Assembly: GCA_964431205.1 (NCBI GenBank)
Contig: CAYSIX010000081.1
Coordinates: 1 to 15,806 of the forward strand
Reading direction: 5' to 3'
Length of the DNA: 15,806 nt
Origin: CAYSIX01 sp964431205
GTDB lineage: Bacteria; Planctomycetota; Phycisphaerae; Phycisphaerales; Phycisphaeraceae
The first letter of the stretch is position 1, and the number at the start of each line of letters is the position of its first letter. The notes beneath the pieces are model-generated. The model did no database searches and was not told the origin of the DNA. It saw only the letters and a list, made by a program, of their open reading frames with translations. Positions 5,959 to 12,271 of this stretch are shown one piece after another. A program made the position numbers and the translations under genes.

Positions 5959-7101
5959 TCACTCGACGATCAGCTTCGCGTGCAGCTCCCCGGCTCGGTG
6001 CATGAGCTTGATGATCTCGATGCGGTCCTGCGCCGGCACCTTGAGCTGGTTGAACGCCGCGACCAGGTCCGACAGCCGCTCGCCCGGCGGCGCCGACTCG
6101 CCCCGGCCCTCCGGGTCCATCGCCACGAAGTGCGACTCGATCGGTCGCGGCTCGGCGGGGTTCGGCGGCGGCGCCGGGTTCAGCGTCGTGATCACCAGCC
6201 CCGCGTGCGAGATCATCACCGGCGAGATCCGCACGTCCCCCGACATCACGATCGATCCCGTCCGCTCGTTGATCACCACCTTCGCCTCGGTGTTGAGAAA
6301 CTCCGGCGACAGCGGCGCCCGCAGGATCTCGCTCATGAACGACGCCAGGTCCTCACGCTGCCACATCGGCACGTCGATCACGATGTTGCGCTGGTCGATC
6401 GCCCGGGCGATGTCCGGCACGTCGTCCGGCCGGTCCGGCGCGCTGATCGCGTTGATCTGCGTGGCGATGTAGCTCGCCGTCGGCCACGACGCCTTCGCCT
6501 CGTCGATCACCAGCGTGATCCGCCCGTCGGCGATCAGCCGCGTCATCACGTCCGCCACGAGCTGCGCCCCGCCCGCGACGCGGCCGACCGTCGGCGTGTC
6601 CTCGTCCTCGATCGTCACCGGGCCCTCGGCGTAGGCGAAGATCGGCGAGTCGCGACGCATCAGCGTCAGCGGCGTCATGAACAGCCGCCCGCCCGCCAGG
6701 CTCTCCGCCGGGCCGATCGACGCCACCTGCACGTCCACCACGTCGCCCTCGCGCACGCCCACCGCCGGCAGCGTCGCCGTGATCGACACCAGCGCCACGT
6801 TCTCGGCGTCGCGCAGCTCTGCCGCGATCGCGTTCGGGTCGTTCATCACATTGATCATCCGCGCCAGCGCCCGCATCGCCGGCAGGTACTTGCCCCCGTC
6901 GCCCGTGCCCGCCAGCCCGACCACCAGCCCCATGCCCACCAGCTTGTTCTGCTCCGAGCCCTTGATCCGCACCACGTCCTGGACCTGCAACGCCGCGGCC
7001 GGGACCGCCGCGATCAGCGCCGCCACCAGCGCCATCGTCACCGCCGCGATCCACCGCGCCGCTCGCCCTCGTTTCACTCGCGTCGCTGTCATGTCATTCA
7101 T
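5959..7101 (-). CDS. flgI: Flagellar P-ring protein FlgI
   Basis: FlgI assembles the periplasmic P-ring around the rod in the peptidoglycan layer. With the ATG at 7101 the product is 380 residues, close to the family norm of about 365. A signal peptide is plain: basic residues (RVKRGRAAR, about 8-16), a hydrophobic core (WIAAVTMALVAALIAAV) and a cleavage region near AAALQVQD. The mature part begins with VVRIKG and NKLVGMGLVVGLAGTGD, and the C-terminus has the conserved VPAQDRIEIIKLMHRAGELHAKLIV. The frame is open further to 7179, but those 26 extra residues (including SIEDRRF) are encoded by an intergenic hairpin repeat and precede the signal peptide, so they are rejected. The ATG at 7092 is a second option. 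flgA and flgH lie directly upstream. Confidence 0.95.
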   Translation of the reverse strand: MNDMTATRVKRGRAARWIAAVTMALVAALIAAVPAAALQVQDVVRIKGSEQNKLVGMGLVVGLAGTGDGGKYLPAMRALARMINVMNDPNAIAAELRDAENVALVSITATLPAVGVREGDVVDVQVASIGPAESLAGGRLFMTPLTLMRRDSPIFAYAEGPVTIEDEDTPTVGRVAGGAQLVADVMTRLIADGRITLVIDEAKASWPTASYIATQINAISAPDRPDDVPDIARAIDQRNIVIDVPMWQREDLASFMSEILRAPLSPEFLNTEAKVVINERTGSIVMSGDVRISPVMISHAGLVITTLNPAPPPNPAEPRPIESHFVAMDPEGRGESAPPGERLSDLVAAFNQLKVPAQDRIEIIKLMHRAGELHAKLIVE

Positions 7102-7122
7102 GCCGTTGCCGTCCGTTTGGAA

Positions 7123-7187
7123 GCGTCGATCTTCGATCGACCGCCGAACTCCTTCACCGCTCGACTCCTGACTCCTCAACCCTCTCT
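7123..7187. repeat. Intergenic composite module, copy A (flgH-flgI gap)
   Basis: On the mRNA strand it runs from the flgH stop: AGGGTTG, AGGAGTC, AGGAGTCG, AGCGGTGA, AGGAGTTC, then GCGGTCGATCGAAGATCGAC. The last part is a perfect 7-bp hairpin (GTCGATC / GAA / GATCGAC). Bases 7123-7143 are identical to 9070-9090. No T-run follows the hairpin. Confidence 0.85.
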
Positions 7188-7928
7188 CTAAAAGTTGAAC
7201 AACAGGTCGAAGAACCTGGTCAGCACGCCCTTCTTGGCCGTCTCGTGCAGCGGGCCGGCGTGCTCCTTGACGACCGCCAGGTCGGCCAGCTGCGTCGAGA
7301 GCACGGTGTTGTCGACGGTCACGTCCTCGGCGCGGCAGGTCCCCGTGACGACGAGGTTGAAGCTGTCGGCGTCGCTGCGGATGCGCTTGCGCGCCTCGAG
7401 CACGAGCAGGCCGTTGGGCTTGACGTCGATCACCTTGGCCTGCAGCCGACTCGTGAACGTGTCGCGGTTGGAGCGCTCGCCCTCGCCCTCGAAGTCGCGT
7501 TCGAAGTCGATGCCCAGGCGCGGCGGGTTCTCGTTGTCGCTGCCCTGGAGCTGGAACTGCAGGAGCCGCGCCAGATTCAGGTTGGGAAAGTCGCTGATCT
7601 CGCCGGAGTAGCCCGATTCCTTCTCGGTCTCGAGCGCCGCCTCCGACTCGTTCTCCGTGTCCTCACGCACGATGATCGTGATCAGGTCGTGCATGGCGAA
7701 GCGGCGCGGCTCGGGCGGGGCGACCGCGGTGAAGCTCACCGTCGCCACCGCCGGCATCAGGTCCGTCTCGATCGGCTCGGCGCCGCCGGAGTAGATCTGC
7801 TCCGGCTCGCGCTGCTGCGGCACGGTCGCCTGCGCCATCAGCGACGAGCTCTGAGCCCACATCGGCAACGCCGGCATCGCCGCCAGCGTCACCATCCCCG
7901 TCCACACGATCGGTCCGCTGTTCCGCAT
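7188..7928 (-). CDS. flgH: Flagellar L-ring protein FlgH, apparently not a lipoprotein
   Basis: FlgH builds the outer-membrane L-ring around the rod. The 246-residue product has the family core: FAMHDLITIIVREDTENESEA (77-97), the linker EISDFPNLN, the strand series RLQAKVIDVKPNGLLVLEARKRI (161-183), and the C-terminal EDVTVDNTVLSTQLADLAV (201-219). The N-terminus looks like an ordinary signal peptide (GPIVWTGMVTLAAMPALPMWAQSS) and has no cysteine; the only Cys in the protein is residue 198. The usual FlgH lipobox is therefore absent. The ATG at 7928 shares one base with the flgA stop (TGATG) and follows GGGAG, so translation is probably coupled. The frame is open upstream to 8147, but that part lies over flgA and is rejected. 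Confidence 0.93.
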   Translation of the reverse strand: MRNSGPIVWTGMVTLAAMPALPMWAQSSSLMAQATVPQQREPEQIYSGGAEPIETDLMPAVATVSFTAVAPPEPRRFAMHDLITIIVREDTENESEAALETEKESGYSGEISDFPNLNLARLLQFQLQGSDNENPPRLGIDFERDFEGEGERSNRDTFTSRLQAKVIDVKPNGLLVLEARKRIRSDADSFNLVVTGTCRAEDVTVDNTVLSTQLADLAVVKEHAGPLHETAKKGVLTRFFDLLFNF

Positions 7929-9055
7929 CACGACTGCTCCCTTGTCACGTCTTCGTCGCTCGATCCGTCGGCGGCGCTGGGCGATTCCGCCGGCCCGCCG
8001 ACCCGCATCACCGCCCGGCCGCGCCCGGTCACCTCGGCGCGGTACTCCTGCCGCGTCACGTCGTGACGCAGCCGGATCACGTCGCCCCGGCCCCCCGCCT
8101 CCAGCGCACGCAGCGTCGTCCGCACCACCAGCGCCCCGCTGACGCACCGCACCGTCACCATCTGACCCCGCTCGACCAGCGCCGGCGAGACCACCGCCGA
8201 GGCGTACACCACGTCCCCCTCACGCAGCACCGTGTCGCACGTCTGACCCATCAGCAACGACAGATCCCGCACCGGCTCGCCACGGTCGTCGTCCAGCAGC
8301 ACCTCGCGCACCGCCACCGCGTCCCGACCGAACGACTCGCCACGGCGGATCGTCCGCGTCGCCACCGCCGCCAGCGTCCGCCACCGCACCTCCGCCAGCA
8401 CCGTGAAGTGCTCGGTCACCGCGCCGCCCTCGTGACGCCGCACCACGCACACCACACGCCCGAACCGACCCCGCGACCGCGGCTCGACCTCGTACCGCCC
8501 GCCCGGCGCCGTCTCCGCCAGCCGACGCAACGCCGACTCGTCCAGCTCCACGACCACCTCCTGACCCGGCACGCCCGCACGCTCGGTCAGCGTCCGCACG
8601 ATCAGCGCTCGCAGCGCCTCGGCCGCGCCCAGGTCCAGCCCGCGCTGCGGGTTCGCCTCGGCCATCACCGGTTCAACCGCTCGCGACACCGCGCCGCCCT
8701 CGGCGCCCCGATCGGGCGACGCCCCGCCGCTCCGCACGACGCAGGCGCGGTACCCGCTCAGCGTCAGCCGGCCCCAGTTCACCCCCGCCTCGGTCAGGCG
8801 CTGCCGCACGGCGTCGAGCGTCAGCCGCGCCTCGCCGGCGCCGACCGGCGCGGCCCCCAGCGCCAGCCCCGCCAGCTCCCGCGCCGCCGGCCCGTCCAGC
8901 CGGGCCACCTCGCCCAGGCGGATCGTCTCACCGCTCGCCTCGGCCTCCCGCAGCAGGCGGATCGCGTCGGCGCCGGCCGTCGCGGCCGTCGCCATCACCA
9001 TGCCGACGAGCAGGCACGCTCGCGTCCATGATCGGGTTGTTTCGTTGACGTCCAT
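7928..9055 (-). CDS. flgA: Flagellar P-ring assembly chaperone FlgA
   Basis: FlgA is a periplasmic chaperone needed for FlgI to polymerise into the P-ring. At 375 residues it is longer than the enterobacterial form (about 219). A signal peptide lies at 11-29 (ACLLVGMVMATAATAGA). An N-terminal region includes ETIRLGEVARLDGP (43-56). The SAF-type domain begins near LAAVATRTIRRGESF (228-242), and the C-terminal FlgA domain has RGQMVTVRCVSGALVVRTTL (296-315) and GGRGDVIRLRH (321-331). A Ser/Asp-rich tail (352-375) follows. The ATG at 9055 gives the signal peptide; only a weak purine stretch precedes it. The stop overlaps the flgH start by one base. Placement beside flgH and flgI matches its role in ring assembly. 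Confidence 0.92.
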   Translation of the reverse strand: MDVNETTRSWTRACLLVGMVMATAATAGADAIRLLREAEASGETIRLGEVARLDGPAARELAGLALGAAPVGAGEARLTLDAVRQRLTEAGVNWGRLTLSGYRACVVRSGGASPDRGAEGGAVSRAVEPVMAEANPQRGLDLGAAEALRALIVRTLTERAGVPGQEVVVELDESALRRLAETAPGGRYEVEPRSRGRFGRVVCVVRRHEGGAVTEHFTVLAEVRWRTLAAVATRTIRRGESFGRDAVAVREVLLDDDRGEPVRDLSLLMGQTCDTVLREGDVVYASAVVSPALVERGQMVTVRCVSGALVVRTTLRALEAGGRGDVIRLRHDVTRQEYRAEVTGRGRAVMRVGGPAESPSAADGSSDEDVTREQS

Positions 9056-9069
9056 GTGTTTGTCTTCAG

Positions 9070-9151
9070 GCGTCGATCTTCGATCGACCGCTCAACTCCT
9101 CAACTCCTTGCCTCCTGACTTCTCAACGGCTGACTCCTGACTGCTCGGCTT
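9070..9151. repeat. Intergenic composite module, copy B (flgG-flgA gap)
   Basis: On the mRNA strand it has AGGAGTC, AGCCGTTG, AGAAGTC, AGGAGGCA, AGGAGTTG, AGGAGTTG, then GCGGTCGATCGAAGATCGAC, the same 7-bp hairpin as copy A. The hairpin part (9070-9090) is identical to 7123-7143 over 21 bases. Order and orientation match copies A and C. Confidence 0.85.
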
Positions 9152-9152
9152 C

Positions 9153-9956
9153 TTACCGCCTCAGGTTGCCGATGACCTGCAGGACCTCGTCGGCGGCCTG
9201 GATGGTCTGGCTGTTCATCTCGAAGGCGCGTTGGGTCTTGATCAGCGAGATCAGCTCGCGGACGGGGTCGACGTTGGAGGACTCGACGAAGCCCTGGAGG
9301 ATGGTGCCGAGGTTGCCCTCGCCGGGGACGCCCTCGATGGGCGGGCCGGAGGCCTCGGTCTCGACGAAGAGGTTGCCGCCGATGGGGCGCAGGCCGGCGG
9401 GGTTGACGAAGCCGGCCAGCTCGATCTCGCCGACGTTCTGGCCGGCGGGGTCGTCGAGGGTGAAGGCGATGATCTCACCGGTGCTGCTGACGGAGATCCG
9501 GGTGGTGTCGGGATCGATCTGGATGGGCGGCTCGAGGCGTGGGCCGTCGGAGTTGCCCAGGACGACCTCGCCGTCGCTGTTGAGGAAGAAGTTGCCGGCG
9601 CGGGTGTAGCCGATGCCGCCCTGCTCGGCGAGGATGGCGACCTTGAAGAAGCCCTGGCCCTCGATCATCAGGTCGAGCGGCTGGCCGGTCTCGAGGGCCG
9701 AGCCCTGCTCGAAGTCGGCCTGGGTGTTGCTGACCTTGGTGCCCAGGCCGACGTAGAGCCCGGTGGGGCGTTGATCGCCGTTGGCGTTCTCGACGCCCGG
9801 CTGCGCCTTCTCCTGGTAAATCAGGTCCTCGAAGTTGGTGCGCATGGCCTTGAATCCGGTGGTGTTCACGTTGGCCAGGTTGTTGGCGATCACGTCGATG
9901 GACGTGGACATCGCCGAGAGGCCCGTGGCGGCGGAATGCAGTGCGATGACGGCCAT
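9153..9956 (-). CDS. flgG: Flagellar distal rod protein FlgG
   Basis: FlgG forms the distal rod that crosses the P- and L-rings. The length (267 residues) is standard. The N-terminal helix carries the rod/hook signature ANNLANVNTTGFK (24-36). The centre has QPLDLMIEGQGFFKV and YTRAGNF, and the C-terminus has FVESSNVDPVRELISLIKTQ followed by RAFEMNSQTIQAADEVLQVI, all typical of FlgG. The ATG at 9956 has AGGAG seven bases upstream (AGGAGTTGATTC), a clear ribosome binding site lying after the hairpin of module C. The gene follows flgF. Confidence 0.96.
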   Translation of the reverse strand: MAVIALHSAATGLSAMSTSIDVIANNLANVNTTGFKAMRTNFEDLIYQEKAQPGVENANGDQRPTGLYVGLGTKVSNTQADFEQGSALETGQPLDLMIEGQGFFKVAILAEQGGIGYTRAGNFFLNSDGEVVLGNSDGPRLEPPIQIDPDTTRISVSSTGEIIAFTLDDPAGQNVGEIELAGFVNPAGLRPIGGNLFVETEASGPPIEGVPGEGNLGTILQGFVESSNVDPVRELISLIKTQRAFEMNSQTIQAADEVLQVIGNLRR

Positions 9957-9987
9957 GAATCAACTCCTGCGAAACGTCCGTTCGAGC

Positions 9988-10079
9988 ATCGATCTTCGAT
10001 CCGCTGTCGATCTGCGATCGGCCGCTGAACCCCTCAACTCCTGACTCCTGACTCCTTCACTCCTTCACCGCTTCACCGC
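9988..10079. repeat. Intergenic composite module, copy C (flgF-flgG gap)
   Basis: On the mRNA strand it reads AGCGGTGA twice, AGGAGTGA, AGGAGTC twice, AGGAGTTG, AGGGGTTC, and then two hairpin-like units in series: GCCGATCGCAGATCGAC (10005-10021) and GATCGAAGATCGAT (9988-10001). This is the longest copy, with the hairpin duplicated and diverged. Confidence 0.8.
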
Positions 10080-10084
10080 TCCGA

Positions 10085-10861
10085 TCACGCCACCCGGCCC
10101 AGCGAGTTGACCGACCGGTCCATCAGCAGATCGAAGTAACGGATCATCTCGGCGTTGCCCATGGCGGACTTGCCGGCGGAGGTCACGTCCATCAGGGCGC
10201 GGACCGGGTTGACGCCGCTGGACTCGATCTTGCCGGGCAGGACGCTGGGGTTGGCCACGGGTTCTCTCGGGTCGGGCCCGTTGAAGGCGAAGAGGTTGCC
10301 GCCGGTCTTGCGCAGCGAGCCCTGATCGGGGACGCGGGCGACCTGGAGGCGTGCGACGGGCTCGCCGTTGTGCAGCAGGCGGCCGGCGGCGTCGAAGCGG
10401 ACGTCGCCGACGGCGGGGACGGTGATCGGCTGGCCGTCGGCGTCGAGCACGCGCTGGCCGGAGGGCGTGACCAGCTCGCCGGCGGCGTTGCGGGTGAAGC
10501 GGCCGTCGCGGGTGAGGCGGACGGTGTCGGCGCCGTTGCCGCCGCGCCACTCGACGGCGAAGAACGTGTCCTTGTCGGGCAGGGCGACGTCGAGGGGGTT
10601 GCCGGTCTGCTCGAAGGGGCCGACGGACAGGTCGATGCGCTGGGGGCCGGCGAGGACGCCGCCGCCCAGGCGTTCGAGCAGGCGTTGGGACAGGCGGCCG
10701 CCGAGATGGTCTTCGATGGTTTCGGGGTCGCGTTGCTTGATGACGGGGACGTCCGGCTTGAACGCGGGGGTGGCCACGTTCGCCAGGTTGTTGGCGAAGA
10801 CGTCCTGACGGTATTGATTCGTCAGGACGCCCGAGGCGGACAGATACAGCCCGTAGTTCAT
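10085..10861 (-). CDS. flgF: Flagellar proximal rod protein FlgF
   Basis: This is a rod-family protein of 258 residues. The N-terminal helix includes ANNLANVATPAFK (23-35), the centre has GPFEQTGNPLDVALPDKDTF and LTRDGRFTRNAAGELVTPSG, and the C-terminus has VNPVRALMDVTSAGKSAMGN followed by AEMIRYFDLLMDRSVNSLG. Position directly before flgG and the NPLDVAL/FFAVE wording favour FlgF over a second FlgG. The ATG at 10861 overlaps the stop of the preceding small ORF (ATGA) and is served by a strong GGAGGTG five bases upstream. The proximal rod genes flgB, flgC and fliE are not in this window. Confidence 0.92.
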   Translation of the reverse strand: MNYGLYLSASGVLTNQYRQDVFANNLANVATPAFKPDVPVIKQRDPETIEDHLGGRLSQRLLERLGGGVLAGPQRIDLSVGPFEQTGNPLDVALPDKDTFFAVEWRGGNGADTVRLTRDGRFTRNAAGELVTPSGQRVLDADGQPITVPAVGDVRFDAAGRLLHNGEPVARLQVARVPDQGSLRKTGGNLFAFNGPDPREPVANPSVLPGKIESSGVNPVRALMDVTSAGKSAMGNAEMIRYFDLLMDRSVNSLGRVA

Positions 10862-11187
10862 CGGCGCACCTCCGTGTGGGCCGAGCCACGCCGGGCGGCG
10901 CGGGCGACGGGCTGCGAGGCCGGTCCGTCGGCCTGCCGCGGTTGGTCGGTCGGGGTCGGCGTGACGGCGGCGTCCAGGTGCGCCGCGGCGGCGAGCCCGG
11001 CCAGGCGCGTGATCGTCTGGCCCACGTGCCGGTCACCGCCGGCGGTGAACAGGTCGAGCCAGGGCGTCGGGCGTGTCTTGGTCGGCGGCGTCACGTCGGT
11101 CCTTTCGGTGTCGATGGCCGCGCACCGCGGCCGACTCAAACGACGCAACGCCAGTGCCAACACCTCGGGCGGCGTCGCTCCAGGCAC
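10858..11187 (-). CDS. Hypothetical protein coupled to flgF
   Basis: This 109-codon frame opens with GTG at 11187 and ends in an ATGA overlap with flgF. I do not recognise the product. It has a possible helical segment (DRHVGQTITRLAGLAAAAHL, about 52-71), a Thr/Pro-rich stretch (TPTPTDQPRQADGP) and a basic C-terminus. There is no signal peptide or membrane segment. It contains no internal Met and its GTG has only a weak purine stretch upstream, so the start is uncertain. In favour of a real gene: the tight overlap with flgF, the flgF Shine-Dalgarno embedded in it, and a candidate promoter just upstream. Against: GC-rich DNA readily keeps long frames open, and composition is biased to Ala, Arg, Pro and Thr. 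Confidence 0.45.
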   Translation of the reverse strand: MPGATPPEVLALALRRLSRPRCAAIDTERTDVTPPTKTRPTPWLDLFTAGGDRHVGQTITRLAGLAAAAHLDAAVTPTPTDQPRQADGPASQPVARAARRGSAHTEVRR

Positions 11188-11217
11188 ATAAGCGTCTTTT
11201 CATCAGATGTTTACGTC

Positions 11218-11246
11218 TTGATACCGCGCCGCGGAACGATGTTCAA
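11218..11246 (-). promoter_or_regulatory. Candidate sigma-70-type promoter for the flagellar operon
   Basis: On the minus strand, TTGAAC (11241-11246) is followed after exactly 17 bases by TATCAA (11218-11223). Each hexamer matches its consensus at four of six positions. It lies about 30 bp before the first ORF of the flagellar block, in the most AT-rich stretch of the gap. Pattern match only; no sigma-28 motif was seen here. Confidence 0.35.
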
Positions 11247-11280
11247 CCCATCCCGGTCACAGCCTCGCTGACCGCCCGGT

Positions 11281-11325
11281 CGCGCAAGCCACGCCCGTGC
11301 CGCGCAACCCTTGCGCCGCCCGTGC
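11281..11325. repeat. Tandem imperfect repeat with perfect 6-bp hairpin
   Basis: CGCGCAAGCCACGCCCGTGC (11281-11300) is followed directly by a copy with a 5-bp insertion (11301-11325). The insertion creates the perfect inverted repeat GCGCAA / CCC / TTGCGC (11302-11316). It lies between the ABC gene stop and the flagellar block. No T-tract follows on the minus strand, so it does not look like an intrinsic terminator; it may be an operator or a transcript-end stabiliser. Confidence 0.5.
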
Positions 11326-11359
11326 CACCGCCCCTCCGCTCGCTCCTGCGATCGTGACC

Positions 11360-12247
11360 TTACCCCCGCGACCGACCGTCGCCCTTGCCCACCAGGTCCA
11401 GCCACGCCTCCGGCAGCACCTCCAGCCAGTACCGCCCGTGCACCCGACGCACGTACACCCGGCAGCCGAACGTCTCGCTCAGCCGCTCGGGCGTGATGAT
11501 CCGCCCCGGCGGGCCCGACGCCACGATCCGCCCCGCCTTCATCAGGTACACCGCCTCGGTCCGCGGCGACAGCTCCTCGACGTGGTGCGTGATGAACAGC
11601 ACCGCCGGCGCGTCCGCCCCGGCGAGGATCCTCTCGATCGTCGCCAGCACCTGCTCACGCCCGGCCAGGTCCAGCCCCGCCGTCGGCTCGTCGAGGATCA
11701 GCAGCTCCGGCATCCGCACCAGCGCCCGGGCGATCAGGGCCCGGCGCTGCTCGCCGGTCGACAGCAGCCCGAAGCGCTGCTCCCGCCGGTGCGAGAGCCC
11801 GACGCGATCGAGCAGCTCGACGGCGTGGGCGCGCTGGGCGTCGGTCGGCCGGTCGTAGAGCCCGACGGTGGCGAAGTAGCCGGTGAGCACGGCGTCGGTG
11901 GCGCTCAGGTCGGCGTCGACGACGGCGCCGGTGTGGTGAAACCCGTTGGCGTCGGTGGTGGGGTTGACGATGCCGATGCGGCGGCGCAGGGCGCGGACGT
12001 CGGTGCGGCCGAGGGTCTGGCCGAGCACGCGGACCTCGCCCGCGGTGACGAACACCTGCCCGAGCAGGGTGCGGGCGAGGGTGGTCTTGCCGCAGCCGTT
12101 GGGCCCGAGCAGCGCGTCGCAGCGGCCGCGGGCGAGCTGGAAGTCGATGCCGTCGAGGATCGAGACGCCGCCGCGGACGACGCGGACGCCGCGCAGGTCC
12201 ACGGCCGGGGGTGGGTTCTGGTCGCCGCTCATGGTTCGGCTTACCAT
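11360..12247 (-). CDS. ABC transporter ATP-binding protein, ModF/YlmA-like
   Basis: This is a single ABC ATPase domain of 295 residues: Walker A GPNGCGKTT (48-56), signature LSTGEQRRALIARAL (162-176), Walker B LLILDEPTAGLD (182-193) and switch His221 in FITHHVEE. The Q-loop position reads IVNPTTDA with Asn in place of Gln. GYFATVGLY (123-131) and the following DAQRAHAVELLDRVGL recall ModF/YlmA-type ATPases, whose substrates are poorly known. No permease gene lies beside it. A tail after residue 255 is rich in aromatic and basic residues (VYVRRVHGRYWLEVLPEAWL). The start may be the ATG at 12247 or at 12232; neither has a Shine-Dalgarno. It diverges from the M42 gene with about 24 bp between start codons, so promoters must overlap coding DNA. 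Its relation to the downstream flagellar genes is unclear. Confidence 0.85.
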   Translation of the reverse strand: MVSRTMSGDQNPPPAVDLRGVRVVRGGVSILDGIDFQLARGRCDALLGPNGCGKTTLARTLLGQVFVTAGEVRVLGQTLGRTDVRALRRRIGIVNPTTDANGFHHTGAVVDADLSATDAVLTGYFATVGLYDRPTDAQRAHAVELLDRVGLSHRREQRFGLLSTGEQRRALIARALVRMPELLILDEPTAGLDLAGREQVLATIERILAGADAPAVLFITHHVEELSPRTEAVYLMKAGRIVASGPPGRIITPERLSETFGCRVYVRRVHGRYWLEVLPEAWLDLVGKGDGRSRG

Positions 12248-12271
12248 CGTAGCTCAAGAGGAACCGACGAT

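Noticed and set aside
7102..7179. 26-residue N-terminal extension of FlgI
   Set aside because: It is encoded by the intergenic hairpin module and would precede an otherwise complete signal peptide.
7929..8147. 73-residue N-terminal extension of FlgH
   Set aside because: It lies antiparallel in frame choice over the 3' part of flgA, is Arg/Gly/Ala-rich, and precedes a good signal peptide with its own Shine-Dalgarno.
11301..11345. TGGCACGGGCGGCGC on the minus strand as a sigma-54 promoter (GG-N10-GC)
   Set aside because: The -12 element lacks TTGC and the region is GC-rich repeat; the sigma-70-like pair nearer the ORF is a better match, though also only moderate.
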